64,000 nucleotides of DNA from Ruminococcaceae bacterium UBA6845. Its GTDB lineage: Bacteria; Bacillota; Clostridia; Oscillospirales; Acutalibacteraceae. Location of the stretch: NCBI GenBank assembly GCA_002449395.1, contig DKDP01000048.1, positions 26,549-90,548 on the forward strand, in the 5' to 3' direction. Under the pieces are notes generated by a model that saw nothing but the letters and a program-made list of their open reading frames with translations, made no database searches and was not told where the DNA came from. Below are positions 8,138-17,100 of the stretch, in pieces (position 1 is the first letter of the stretch; every line of letters starts with the position of its first letter). Both the position numbers and the translations under genes were made by a program.

Positions 8138-8881
8138 ATGGATGATAAATTGTATTTTGTAATTTTCGGTATAATACTTGCGGTTATGGCGGTCGTTATT
8201 CCGTTCTTCTTGAAAGCGGAAACCCCGAAGCCCTGCAAAAAATCACTTATTCTTAAACAGACCTGTTCAACGATTTTTCTTGCGAATGCGCTTATCGCCG
8301 GATTGGTCGGTGACTTCACGAGATATGCCGCATTAATGTTTGTCGGCCTTTGCTTCTCGTGGCTCGGAGATTACCTTCTCCACGTCAACCCCGGCCAGGG
8401 ATTTTTCGTTGCGGGACTTTCATCGTTCCTTGTAGGACACATTTTTTATACTGCTGCATACTGTAAGGCGTTCAGAGTTCTTTTCCCATGGGCGTCAATT
8501 GTCACCGTGCCTAAGATAATTGCTTACATAGTCATTCTTGCGGCGGCAATGTTTTGCACACTGTTTGTTGAAAAAATCTCTCTCGGAAAAATGTTTGTCC
8601 CCTGCTTCCTTTACGCTGCAACAATTACCGCAATGGCTGTTGAGGCATTTTCACTTGCCATTACAATTATGACCACACCGAGCAATGTCAAGGATCCGAT
8701 ATTCACCGGAATTATGCTTATGCTCGGAGCGGCGCTTTTTGTAATCTCCGACTACACGCTTTCGATTTTGACATTCAAAAAAGGTGTTAAAAAGCACGGG
8801 GCATTGCGTCAGGTAAATATTTGGACATATTTCTACGCTCAGCTCTTCCTCGGCGTTTCGATTTATTTCATTTCAACCTGA
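8138..8881 (+). CDS. YhhN/TMEM86-family membrane protein
   Basis: A 247-residue protein with about eight transmembrane segments. The family pattern is visible: an N-terminal KPCKKSLILKQTCST region, the acidic FSWLGDYLLH motif after the third helix and the terminal SDYTLSILTFKK segment. Human TMEM86B in this family hydrolyses lysoplasmalogen; bacterial members are mostly untested, and clostridia do make plasmalogens, so a related role is conceivable. ATG at 8138 with GAGGTGA is preferred over an in-frame start at 8117. Confidence 0.8.
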   Translation: MDDKLYFVIFGIILAVMAVVIPFFLKAETPKPCKKSLILKQTCSTIFLANALIAGLVGDFTRYAALMFVGLCFSWLGDYLLHVNPGQGFFVAGLSSFLVGHIFYTAAYCKAFRVLFPWASIVTVPKIIAYIVILAAAMFCTLFVEKISLGKMFVPCFLYAATITAMAVEAFSLAITIMTTPSNVKDPIFTGIMLMLGAALFVISDYTLSILTFKKGVKKHGALRQVNIWTYFYAQLFLGVSIYFIST

Positions 8882-8907
8882 TATCATAATGTAACCAAAC
8901 AAAGTAA

Positions 8908-8951
8908 AAGCTGTCTCGTTTTAGTTTCAAACTAACCGAGACAGCTTTTTT
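8908..8951. terminator. Bidirectional terminator between yhhN-like gene and spoVT
   Basis: AAAGCTGTCTCG...CGAGACAGCTTTTTT with an inner AGTTT/AAACT stem. It serves the rightward YhhN gene and overlaps the leftward spoVT stop. Confidence 0.85.
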
Positions 8952-9483
8952 ACTGTTCCATTTGTTTGCCGATGAATGATGCGGCAACCTGTGCCAGCTT
9001 TGTTTCCGTCGGTGAAATTTTTGACCCGTCACTCCAGAGGAAAACCACTGCGCCGAGAATATCGCCGTTGCCGATTATCGGCATTGCGATCGACGCCCCG
9101 TAGTCAACACCCTCAACGGGATGGAGCTGTTTTTCCTTATCCCCCGTGAAAAGCTGTCTTGATTCCATCACATCCTCAAGCTCCTTGCTGATCCTTTTTT
9201 CGAGAAAATCCTTCTTTGAAACGCCGGCGCAGGAGATCACGTGGTCACGGTCGCAGATGAGCACGGGCGTCGTCACATTGCGGTACAGAACGTCGGCAAA
9301 ATGCTCCGTCACATCGGTTATCTCGCTGATCGGCGAATATTTCTTGAAGATCACTCCGCCCTCTGTATCCGTAAAAATCTCAAGCGGAGCGCCCTCTTTG
9401 ATGTGCATCGTGCGGCGAATCTCTTTCGGAATAACCACACGTCCGAGATCGTCGATTCGTCTGACGATTCCAGTTGCTTTCAT
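8950..9483 (-). CDS. spoVT: Stage V sporulation protein T
   Basis: Late sporulation regulator acting in the forespore. 177 residues. An AbrB-type swapped-hairpin DNA-binding domain (MKATGIVRRIDDLGRVVIPKEIRRT, residues 1-50) is followed by a GAF-like domain (about 55-177), the full SpoVT arrangement rather than AbrB alone. AGAGGGTG precedes the ATG. In Bacillus it is under SigG; I could not identify a convincing SigG promoter here. It is the clearest sign that the organism forms, or descends from formers of, endospores. Confidence 0.95.
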   Translation of the reverse strand: MKATGIVRRIDDLGRVVIPKEIRRTMHIKEGAPLEIFTDTEGGVIFKKYSPISEITDVTEHFADVLYRNVTTPVLICDRDHVISCAGVSKKDFLEKRISKELEDVMESRQLFTGDKEKQLHPVEGVDYGASIAMPIIGNGDILGAVVFLWSDGSKISPTETKLAQVAASFIGKQMEQ

Positions 9484-9624
9484 ATATAAACACCCTCTTT
9501 GGCAACCGCATAAGCGGCCTTTGATTCGTTTGCAAAAATAGTGTTCGCCGCTTTTTATTTTTTATGCGGCAGTAATTGCAAAAAAGATGCTCGGGAGTTA
9601 TAATATAGAAAATGATCCGAACAA

Positions 9625-9780
9625 TTAACGACCTTTGCCGTTCAGCAATCGCCGAAGCTCCTCACGGTAGATGAGGAGGGCAAACGCCTGATTTTTTCTG
9701 AAATTCAGCGGCAGTGAGCTGTCGCAGACGTTATCCTCCAGATCGTTTATCCTTTTTCGGAGATACTCTTCTGTTGTCAT
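9625..9780 (-). CDS. Small hypothetical protein
   Basis: Not recognised. A 51-residue frame from the ATG at 9780 (GGTGAT upstream), starting MTTEEYLRKRINDLED and ending EELRRLLNGKGR: acidic/basic, helical, probably coiled. A longer frame reaches 9831, but it would run through the promoter region of the divergent gene at 9826. Codon use looks like its neighbours, so it is probably real though short. Confidence 0.45.
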   Translation of the reverse strand: MTTEEYLRKRINDLEDNVCDSSLPLNFRKNQAFALLIYREELRRLLNGKGR

Positions 9781-9825
9781 ATACATCACCGACAATATTT
9801 TTTGCAGACAAAACGAGGTTATAAA

Positions 9826-10509
9826 ATGCAAGTACAGGAAGAATTGAAAAAATTTTTATTTGAAAACGGGGTTGCCGATGTCGGTTTTACCTGTGTTAAC
9901 GACGGTCCGTTCGGCGAAAAAAGCTATGCGATGAGCATCGTTGTCAAGCTCTCCGACGCTGTGATCGACGAAATTTCCGACGAGCCGACCCATTCATATT
10001 TTCACCATTACAGAACCGTCAATGCGTTTATCGACAGAACACTTTTGCAGTGCGGTTTTATTCTTGAAAAGCACGGTTACAAATACATCCCGATCGGCGC
10101 ATCCCAGAGCATTAACAAGGACGGCTGGAACTATCACGGAAGATATTCACACAAAAAGATCGCCACACTTTCCGGTCTCGGCGGAATCGGCAAAAGCTGT
10201 CTTTTTCTTCATAAGGAATACGGTCCGAGAGTGAGACTCGGAACGCTTTTCACCGACTGCCCGTTCGATTTTGAACCGACGGAATATTTTTCGCCCTGCA
10301 TAGACTGCGATTTATGCGAAAAGGCTTGCCCCTCTGGTGCGATCCGTGGTAAAATGTGGACTGTCGGTATGGAACGGGAAGAGTTTTTCGATCCCGAGAA
10401 ATGCAGTACATATATGAAAAAGAAATTTCAACACATCGGCAGAGGTGCGGTATGCGGAATATGTATGCGTGTCTGCCCTGCCGGAAGGAGAATTAACAAT
10501 GGACGATAA
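9826..10509 (+). CDS. QueG-like 4Fe-4S ferredoxin protein
   Basis: A 227-residue iron-sulfur protein resembling epoxyqueuosine reductase in layout but shorter, without the HEAT repeats. It has an N-terminal cobalamin-domain-like half with SGLGGIGKSCLFLHKEYGPRVRLGT, then ferredoxin clusters CIDCDLCEKACPSG (about residues 166-179) and CGICMRVCPAG near the end. The QueG acid residue and full length are missing, so the substrate is probably different. ATG at 9826 with GAGG upstream is preferred to 9802. The stop overlaps the start of the next gene. Confidence 0.75.
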   Translation: MQVQEELKKFLFENGVADVGFTCVNDGPFGEKSYAMSIVVKLSDAVIDEISDEPTHSYFHHYRTVNAFIDRTLLQCGFILEKHGYKYIPIGASQSINKDGWNYHGRYSHKKIATLSGLGGIGKSCLFLHKEYGPRVRLGTLFTDCPFDFEPTEYFSPCIDCDLCEKACPSGAIRGKMWTVGMEREEFFDPEKCSTYMKKKFQHIGRGAVCGICMRVCPAGRRINNGR

Positions 10510-10723
10510 AAAAATTGCAAGAATCAATGAGCTTTCCGCAGCGGCAAGGGAGCGCGAGCTGACCGAGGATGAACACGCCGAGCGTGCACAGCTCAGAGCC
10601 GAATATGTTGCGGCATACAAGCAGAGCCTCATTAATCATCTCAACAACACAAAAATTGTTGACGAAAAGGGCAACAAAACCCCGCTTCGCAGGAAAACGA
10701 GGAACGAAAATGAAAAACAATAA
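10499..10723 (+). CDS. UPF0291/DUF896 (YnzC-like) protein
   Basis: A 74-residue helical protein whose N-terminus (KKIARINELSAAARERELTEDEHAERAQLRAEY) matches the DUF896 family of small Firmicutes proteins; B. subtilis YnzC folds as a two-helix hairpin. Role unknown. Start at 10499 inside the end of the ferredoxin gene, with AAGGAGAA upstream; the stop overlaps the next start, so the three genes are translationally linked. Confidence 0.85.
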   Translation: MDDKKIARINELSAAARERELTEDEHAERAQLRAEYVAAYKQSLINHLNNTKIVDEKGNKTPLRRKTRNENEKQ

Positions 10724-11516
10724 AAAATATTTCATCGGGTTTGGCATCCTTGCCGTGCTTGCGGTTATATTCAGAGTTTTTGACGAGAAAATTGCCGAGC
10801 TTCTTTTTCACAGGGGCAATTTCTTCGGCGGACTTTGCGAGACTGTCGGTTCGGCTCTCCCGTTTGCGCTCTGCGCATTTTGCTTTGCTACATTGATTTT
10901 CTGCCGGCACACGAGAACGACACGGATAAAGAATCGGATTCTCAGCGTTGTTTTCGGCATTGCGTCCCTGCTTTCCTCGGCGGCGACGGTATATGCCGCA
11001 ATGTTTTCCTCGGCGGCTAAAAATTACATCGCTATGGCAATTGCGGCGATCATTCTTACAGCGGTTTTCATCACTCTCGGCGCAACGCTTTTCAAGTCGA
11101 GCTATCAGAAAATTCTGATGACAAAGCACGCAAAGATCGGCTTGATCTCGTCCGCAGTTTCCGTCTGTCTGTATTTTGCTGCAAAAATCCTGCCTCAGCG
11201 CGGAAGCTATGCGGCGATCGCCGAGTCGATTGAAAAATTCGGCAACCCCGATACACCGTCGGAGTTTGTTCCGCTGATCTCTCTTTCGGGCATCGGTGCC
11301 GCTCTGATCTTGTGGATTGTCTGCTTCTCCGACATATTTCCGAAGCTCAGATTCGTCAAAAAATATTTCTTCGCAGTCTCGGTTATCGTTGCCGCTGCGA
11401 TGCTTTTCGGCGTGATATCAAGCGGTAACTGCTACGGCTCGGAGTTTATATACGGACTGGCTGTGGGCTATATCGCCCTCTTTGCAACTTCAACTTTTGT
11501 TGAGAAAAAGGAATAA
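10710..11516 (+). CDS. Multi-pass membrane protein
   Basis: A 268-residue protein with seven or so hydrophobic helices. Its first 45 residues (DEKIAELLFHRGNFFGGLCETVGSALPF) recall the opening of PAP2-type phosphatases, but the catalytic motifs KxxxxxxRP, PSGH and SRxxxxxH are not found, so I do not assign phosphatase activity. ATG at 10710 overlaps the DUF896 gene and has GAGGAA upstream; longer upstream frames lie inside that gene. Last gene of the run that began at 9826. Confidence 0.65.
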   Translation: MKNNKKYFIGFGILAVLAVIFRVFDEKIAELLFHRGNFFGGLCETVGSALPFALCAFCFATLIFCRHTRTTRIKNRILSVVFGIASLLSSAATVYAAMFSSAAKNYIAMAIAAIILTAVFITLGATLFKSSYQKILMTKHAKIGLISSAVSVCLYFAAKILPQRGSYAAIAESIEKFGNPDTPSEFVPLISLSGIGAALILWIVCFSDIFPKLRFVKKYFFAVSVIVAAAMLFGVISSGNCYGSEFIYGLAVGYIALFATSTFVEKKE

Positions 11517-11541
11517 TTATACAATTTTACCCATATGTAAA

Positions 11542-11570
11542 TTGAATCCGCTTGTCTGCGGTGCTATTAT
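11542..11570 (+). promoter_or_regulatory. Promoter of the first 35-residue peptide gene
   Basis: TTGAAT (11542-11547), 17 bp, TATTAT (11565-11570). The transcript would begin near 11577, about 25 bases before the start codon. Confidence 0.6.
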
Positions 11571-11602
11571 TACGTCAGCAGACAAGAAAGGAGGTCTTTA
11601 CT

Positions 11603-11710
11603 ATGGAGGCTATTACTTCTATCCTTGAGCAGATTGCCGCTCTCATCAGCGACCTTGATTTCAATGCCATCCTTGAGGGCATCAGAGACCTGTTCATCAA
11701 CCTTCTGTAA
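11603..11710 (+). CDS. 35-residue amphipathic peptide, copy 1
   Basis: ATG at 11603 preceded by the near-perfect ribosome binding site AAAGGAGG (11587-11594), stop at 11708-11710. The peptide begins MEAITSILEQ and ends IRDLFINLL. It has alternating hydrophobic (Ile, Leu, Phe) and acidic/polar residues, fits an amphipathic helix with a possible turn at Asp19-Phe20-Asn21, and has net charge about -5. No signal peptide, no cysteine. A paralogue of identical length lies 122 bases downstream. Own promoter and own terminator. Function unknown; possibilities include a phenol-soluble-modulin-like surfactant, a membrane-acting toxin or a signalling peptide. Confidence 0.7.
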   Translation: MEAITSILEQIAALISDLDFNAILEGIRDLFINLL

Positions 11711-11721
11711 TTTAATAGACG

Positions 11722-11756
11722 AAAAAATCAACGCTCTTCACGGGCGTTGATTTTTT
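11722..11756 (+). terminator. Terminator of peptide gene 1
   Basis: TCAACGC, a nine-base loop, GCGTTGA and TTTTTT, starting 11 bases past the stop of the first peptide gene. Confidence 0.88.
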
Positions 11757-11757
11757 A

Positions 11758-11786
11758 TTGACAACATTTTTCTGATATGGTACAAT
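11758..11786 (+). promoter_or_regulatory. Promoter of the second 35-residue peptide gene
   Basis: Consensus TTGACA (11758-11763), 17 bp, TACAAT (11781-11786), directly after the first terminator. This makes the second peptide gene an independent transcript. Confidence 0.8.
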
Positions 11787-11832
11787 ATGTGTGCAGATTC
11801 ATCATCTGACACTTGTAAAGGAGGAAAATATA

Positions 11833-11940
11833 ATGGAAGCTATTCTTGCTTTTGTCCAGGAGCTCCTTACTCATCTTAAGGAATTTGACGCTGCGGCAAT
11901 CATTGAGATCATCAAGAACTTCATCGCAGGTCTTGTATAA
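11833..11940 (+). CDS. 35-residue amphipathic peptide, copy 2
   Basis: ATG at 11833 with AAAGGAGG (11818-11825) upstream, stop at 11938-11940. Starts MEAILAFVQEL and ends IKNFIAGLV. Ungapped alignment with copy 1 gives 10 of 35 identities (M1, E2, A3, I4, D19, A22, I23, E25, I27, L34) and mostly conservative changes elsewhere, so the two are diverged duplicates kept at exactly the same length. Charge is milder (about -2, with Lys16 and Lys28). No signal peptide. The divergence with retained length, start motif, ribosome binding site and separate promoter argues for selection on the peptide. Confidence 0.72.
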   Translation: MEAILAFVQELLTHLKEFDAAAIIEIIKNFIAGLV

Positions 11941-11955
11941 TTGTTAATAAGCGAC

Positions 11956-11987
11956 GCCCTGTTTCACAAAGGAACAGGGCGCTTTTT
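11956..11987 (+). terminator. Terminator of peptide gene 2
   Basis: GCCCTGTT, loop, AACAGGGC, then GCTTTTTG. It also faces the 3' end of the leftward aroE-aroK gene. Confidence 0.85.
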
Positions 11988-11990
11988 GTT

Positions 11991-13244
11991 TTAATATAGT
12001 ATGCTCTCGGTAGGCTTGATCTGCATAATATTTATTATCTCGGAAACGGTCTTTTCAACATTATCCGTAACCTCAACATTTATATCCGCAAGGAATTTGT
12101 AGATCGGCGTTCTCTCGTCATCAAGCCTTTTGAGTGCGTCGTAATTTCTGATCAGCGGAACACCGTCAAATTTCAGCCCGCTGAGCTCACGGGTGAGCCA
12201 AACAACGTAGCCGTTCTGACGGATGTAATACTGATTTTCCTTGCTGAGAATCGCGCCGCTCTCGCAGGCAATTACCTGACCGCCGTTGCGTGTTATTTTC
12301 TTGAGTGTTTCGGTTTCAAGTTCTCTGTAATACCTTTCGCCGTATGCCATATACACGGTGGAAAGCGGAACGCCCGCCTTTATCGAAATCAGACGTTCAA
12401 CGTCGATACAAGGTCTGCCGAGCTTTGCGGCAAGCACCTTGGCAATAGTCGTTTTTCCGCAGCCGGGAAGTCCGACAAGAATTATATTCTTTCTGCGGTC
12501 GCTCATCGTCTTATAGGTTGTTTTGATAAGCTCCTCGTCGGGCTGAATCCTGCCGAATTTTATCTCGGTCTGGTACGCCTGAGCAACGAGCATCGAAAGA
12601 CCGTCGGAGTTTGGAATATCCCTGTCCTCCGCATCACAGATCAGGCGGGTTCTTCTCGGGTTATAGATGAGTTCCATAACTCCGCAGAGCTTCGGAAATC
12701 TGTCAAGCGAAACAAACTTGATTCCGTTGTTCGGGTACATTCCGTTTGCGGTCGTGTTTATGATTATGTCAATATCCTCGTTCTCATAGAAATCGTCGGA
12801 ATCCTCGATCTCCTGCCTTGAAACGGTTATGATCTTCTTCGCTCCGAGATCCTTTGTGACCGCCTGAACGGTGAGCGAATCACTGCCCGTGCCGAAAATC
12901 AGAACGGTTTTGCCCGAGACGTCGATTCCGCACTTGTTTATCATAAAGCAGAAGCCGAAATACTCGGAGTTGTCACCGATCAGCTTGCCGTCAGAGTCAA
13001 CTACAATTGTGTCCACACTGCCGATTTTCTGAGCGGACTCGGTAATGACATCGCAGTATTTCATAACATCCTTTTTATACGGAAACGTTACATTGATTCC
13101 TGCAAAATCACGATTCTTAAAAAACTCGTCAAGCTCATTCGGCTCGAGCTGAAAAAGATCGTATCTCGAGTTGCCGAGCTCCCTGTGAATTTCAGGAGAA
13201 AGACTGTGAAGCAGCTTTCTTCCGAGCAAACCGTATTTTTTCAT
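11991..13244 (-). CDS. Shikimate dehydrogenase - shikimate kinase fusion
   Basis: A 417-residue two-domain protein for consecutive steps of the shikimate pathway. Residues about 1-245 are AroE-like: SLSPEIH, NVTFPYKK (catalytic Lys), a Rossmann-type GTGSDSLT, NTTANGM. The usual catalytic N-T-D reads NSEYFGF, so the Asp is a Glu. Residues about 250-417 are AroK-like: P-loop GLPGCGKTT, IDVERLI, GERYYRELE and the lid Arg in DDERTPIY; the usual GGG motif reads ESG. ATG has AAAGGAACGG upstream. The two activities are normally separate genes; fused forms occur in some Clostridia. Confidence 0.85.
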   Translation of the reverse strand: MKKYGLLGRKLLHSLSPEIHRELGNSRYDLFQLEPNELDEFFKNRDFAGINVTFPYKKDVMKYCDVITESAQKIGSVDTIVVDSDGKLIGDNSEYFGFCFMINKCGIDVSGKTVLIFGTGSDSLTVQAVTKDLGAKKIITVSRQEIEDSDDFYENEDIDIIINTTANGMYPNNGIKFVSLDRFPKLCGVMELIYNPRRTRLICDAEDRDIPNSDGLSMLVAQAYQTEIKFGRIQPDEELIKTTYKTMSDRRKNIILVGLPGCGKTTIAKVLAAKLGRPCIDVERLISIKAGVPLSTVYMAYGERYYRELETETLKKITRNGGQVIACESGAILSKENQYYIRQNGYVVWLTRELSGLKFDGVPLIRNYDALKRLDDERTPIYKFLADINVEVTDNVEKTVSEIINIMQIKPTESILY

Positions 13245-13272
13245 TTTCGTGACCGTTCCTTTCCGCCGGGCG

Positions 13273-14112
13273 TTATTCCCTGTGCTTCTTTTTACCTTTT
13301 ATGCCCGTTACGCAGCCCGCCGTGATTGCCACAACTGCCGCCGCTGCGCCGAACACGGTAGCTGTCCGTTTCCTGCTGTCGGAAACGCCGATGTTATTGT
13401 CAATTTCGGAATCAATCACCGTCTGAGGTGAAGTCTCCGACTTGGTCTGATTCTTTTTTGTTCTCGTCTTTGCGGACTTTGAGGTTTTATATTTTGTGGT
13501 TTTAACCTTTGTCGTTTTGTGCTTGGTGGTTCTGTGCTTCGTCGTTTTTTCCTTGATCGATTTATTTGTTGAGTCCTCGGATTCAACATTCGGCTCTTCG
13601 CCCGAATCATCCGAAATGTCAACGGTATACATATTTGACTTTATCCCGTATGTATCGAAAATATTCACATTCATAATGATTTTGTCGGGGATTCCGTCCT
13701 TTATTCCGACTACGGTTTCAAGCATAATGTTCTTGCTGTAACGGTCCGAGATTTCATCGACCATCTCGGCATAATAAACGTCATTGTCATACTCCGCCGT
13801 TCCGTCGGACATTATTTTTACATCGCCCATATTATTGAAGTTCATTACAACTCCGCTGAGCTTGTCGTCATTCATTTTCTTGTATTCCAACAGAAAGAGC
13901 AAGTGAATACGATTCACTCCTCGGTCAAATCTTGCCTTGACTGCCGCAAAGCACAGATCGCTGTTGGATTCACCGCCCGATTCAAGAATAACACAGAGCT
14001 TGCTGTCCTCCCAGACGCCGTTATCCGTAATTGCAATCGCATTGAGCGGCACAGAGCAAAGAAACGCAACCGTTAACAAAGCAACGGTCAAGATCTTCAT
14101 CAAACCTTTCAA
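13273..14112 (-). CDS. Surface protein with Lys/Thr linker and C-terminal anchor
   Basis: Not recognised. A 279-residue protein with a signal peptide (ILTVALLTVAFLCSVPLNAIA), an extracellular domain of about 140 residues rich in Asp/Asn, a linker of repeated TTK-x-K units (TTKHRTTKHKTTKVK, near residues 192-215) and a C-terminal hydrophobic segment (ATVFGAAAAVVAITAGCV) ending in KGKKKHRE. The basic TTK linker probably spans the cell wall. The start is ambiguous: TTG at 14112 with GAGGG, or ATG at 14100 with AAAGG. Next gene leftward is the AroE-AroK fusion, 28 bases on. Confidence 0.65.
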   Translation of the reverse strand: MKGLMKILTVALLTVAFLCSVPLNAIAITDNGVWEDSKLCVILESGGESNSDLCFAAVKARFDRGVNRIHLLFLLEYKKMNDDKLSGVVMNFNNMGDVKIMSDGTAEYDNDVYYAEMVDEISDRYSKNIMLETVVGIKDGIPDKIIMNVNIFDTYGIKSNMYTVDISDDSGEEPNVESEDSTNKSIKEKTTKHRTTKHKTTKVKTTKYKTSKSAKTRTKKNQTKSETSPQTVIDSEIDNNIGVSDSRKRTATVFGAAAAVVAITAGCVTGIKGKKKHRE

Positions 14113-14127
14113 CGCTATCCCTCTTTA

Positions 14128-14185
14128 TTTAAGGCAATACCGCACAATTACGGCACACACCTCAATTGTGCGGAATTATCTTAAT
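14128..14185. repeat. Dispersed repeat copy 2
   Basis: TTTAAGGCAATACCGCACAATTACGGCACACACC, then CAATTGTGCGGAATTATCTTAA. Matches copy 1 (4447-4497, minus strand) over AAGGC-R-TACCGCACAA...CACACC, and its arms CCGCACAATT / AATTGTGCGG are inverted. It fills the whole gap between two leftward genes. Confidence 0.6.
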
Positions 14186-17100
14186 TCAATTTACTTTAAT
14201 TGTAATAATTTCAAACGGTTTTGCAACAAAACTTACGGAATTATCTTTTATTTCTATATCTTCAACATCATTTTCCAAAAGGTCACAAAGTGTTGCCTTT
14301 TTAATCTCAAAGCCAAAGCTGAGCGTAACCTTTGTTTTTTCGTTATAGCTCTCGTAGCCACGAACCACAATATCATCGCTGTCCTCGGCTTTTTTAACCG
14401 TTTCGACAATGAAATTATCCTTATCGCAGGAAACAAATGAATATTCCTCGGGCAGATTTCCGTCCTGCTTTTCTATCGGGAATGCCTTCATCGGATTGTT
14501 CAGCTCGTATGCCGTCTGAACCGTACCTGCGGATCTGTAATTTCCGGCGTGCGGAAGAAGCGAATAGGTGAAAATGTGCTCTCCCTTGTCGGCTTCCGGA
14601 TCCGGGTGAGTTGCGCACTTGAAAAGCGAGAGCTTCATTGTGCCGTTGTCAACATTGTGACCGTACTTGCAGTCATTCAAAAGGCTCACGCCGTAGCCGT
14701 AGTCCGAAAGATCCATATATTTGTGTCCGCAGACCTCAAATTTGGCTGCATCCCAGCTTGTGTTCTTATGAGTCGGGCGCTCAACCGAGCCGAACTGAAT
14801 TTCATAGGTTGCCTTGTCGGTATTGACGTCAACGTCAAACGCCGCCTTAACCATAAGGTGTTCCTGATGCCAGTCGGCATAGGTATCAAAATCAATTCTT
14901 GCGCTGTTGTCATAGAACCAAATTTTCTGACAGAACTGCGATTTGTAGAATTTTCTCTTTATATTGAATCCGAAGCGTGCGCCCTCGTCGATAAATTCGA
15001 TCGACGAAACGTCGCTGATTTCATATTTCTTTTCGGTATAGTAGTTGGAAAGCTCCCACGCATCGTAGGAATACGGAAGATCCTCGAACGCCTCGATGTA
15101 GTTGCCTCTTCCGCCCTCACGGAGAACCTCACGGTCGTTGATTTTGTCATAAAGTCTCGTTATAACATAGCTGTCGTCAAACTCAACGATATAATTTGAT
15201 GTTTCAAGGCGCTTGCCGTCGAGCTTATACTCCGACTTGTATTCATCGAGCTTAACAACCTTATAGCCCTTTGCAGGTATGCCGTTCACATGGTAGGTCT
15301 TGCCCTCATAATTTACAAATCCGTTGCCGACGAACGAGTTCGGATTGAAAACAGCAACTCCGCCATTGGTTTTAATGTTCGATATTATGGTATTATATGC
15401 GTCGCTCTCCGCCTTGTGACCGATTGCGGCAATTTTTGCATAGTCCCTGTCGCACTGCTCATAGACGGAATGAATTGATGAGCCGGGGATTATATCGTGG
15501 AACTGGTTAAGAAGTATGCACTCCCAACCCTCATTGAGCTTGTCCTGCGGATATTCCGAGCCGAAAAGCCTGTGTGCCATTGCGGAAACCGCCTCGGCAT
15601 TCTGATAGAGGAACTCGCTTTTTCTGTTGTTGCGCTTGTTTTTCGCCTGAGATGTGTATGTACCTCTGTGGAACTCGAGATAAAGCTCACCGACCCACTT
15701 CGGCAGTCTCTTGCTGCCCTCGGTGTTCTTTCTGAGCCTTTCAAGAAAATCGCCCGCAAACTCCCAGTGCGGCTGAGGGCAGTTTGCAACGCCGTATTTC
15801 AGCCTCTCGATAAGCTCAATATTCTCGGTCTCGGGTCCGCCGCCTCCGTCTCCGTGGCCGAACGGCATCATAACCTCATTTGTCAGCTCTTTAGGCTCAA
15901 AACGGTCGTATGTTCCCTTGAGATACGACGCCCTCGTCATCGGTGTATAAGTCGAAAAGAATCCGTCAAATTCGCCCTTATCGTTGAGCTCCTTGGCGGT
16001 CATAAAGTACGAAAAGACCTCCGAGCCGTCGATGCCTTTCCACATAAATGCGTCGTAAGGCATTCTGTTCGTCTCGTTCCAACCGATTTTTGATGTAACA
16101 AATTTATCAATGCCGCTCTTCTTCATAATCTGCGGCATAGCTGCGCTGTAACCGAAAACGTCGGGCAGCCAGATTATTCTGTTGTCAACGCCGAACTCAT
16201 TTTTAAAGAAGCGTTTACCGAAAATAATCTGGCGGACAAGGCTTTCGCCGCTTGTCAGATTGCAGTCCGCCTCAAGCCACATCGAGCCCTCAAGCTCAAT
16301 GCGCTTTTCCTTTACAAGGCGCTGAATCTCCGCATACATCTCGGGGCTTTCCTCTTTAAGGAATTTCAAAAGCTGCGGCTGACTTGACATAAATTTGTAA
16401 TCGGGATATTTTTTCATCATCTCGATAACACTGCCGAATGTGCGCTGAACCTTTTCCCTCGTCTGATCGAGAGTCCAGCGCCACGCAACGTCAATATGAG
16501 TGTGTCCGATTACGCTGACCTTAATATCCTGATCGTGACAATATTTGCCGTAAAACTCCGTCATAAGATATTCGTTCGCTGCATCAACGGAACGAAGAAA
16601 CTCCTCCGACATCGGAGCGCACCAGTTTATATAATTGATTGCCGTGTTGAGGTATTCCCTGACATCGGCATATTCTTTTGTACTTTCATCCGTATAATAA
16701 AGGATTCTGTAAGGCGCCTTGATATTATAATAGAGCGTCTCGACCGCACGGTTAAACTCGCAAAGCTGAGCAAAAAAGTCCGTCCTTTTTCCCGACGGCT
16801 GAGAATAAGCATAGATATGAACATCATAACCGTCTTTGGTTCCGTCGAGCTTGACGTAGCGGTGTTTTGTGTCCATTCCACGAATGAGCTTACCGTCAAG
16901 ATAAACCATAAACTGCGGCTCCCAGTCCTCGTCGTGAACATCGGTCGAGGAAACATAGAGCTCAAGATCCTTGCCCTTAAGCTCCTGCGGAATGTCAATA
17001 TGCCTGAAGAACCATCTGTGCTCCTCGGGCTTCATTCCCCAGCGCTCGGTCTCGCCGAACTCACGCCATTCGCCCTCGCTGAGTAACGGAACTTTATTGC

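Noticed and set aside
9826..10509. Calling the iron-sulfur protein QueG
   Set aside because: It is about 150 residues too short and lacks the HEAT-repeat C-terminus.
10710..11516. Calling the membrane protein a PAP2 phosphatase
   Set aside because: Only the N-terminus looks similar; none of the three catalytic motifs is present.
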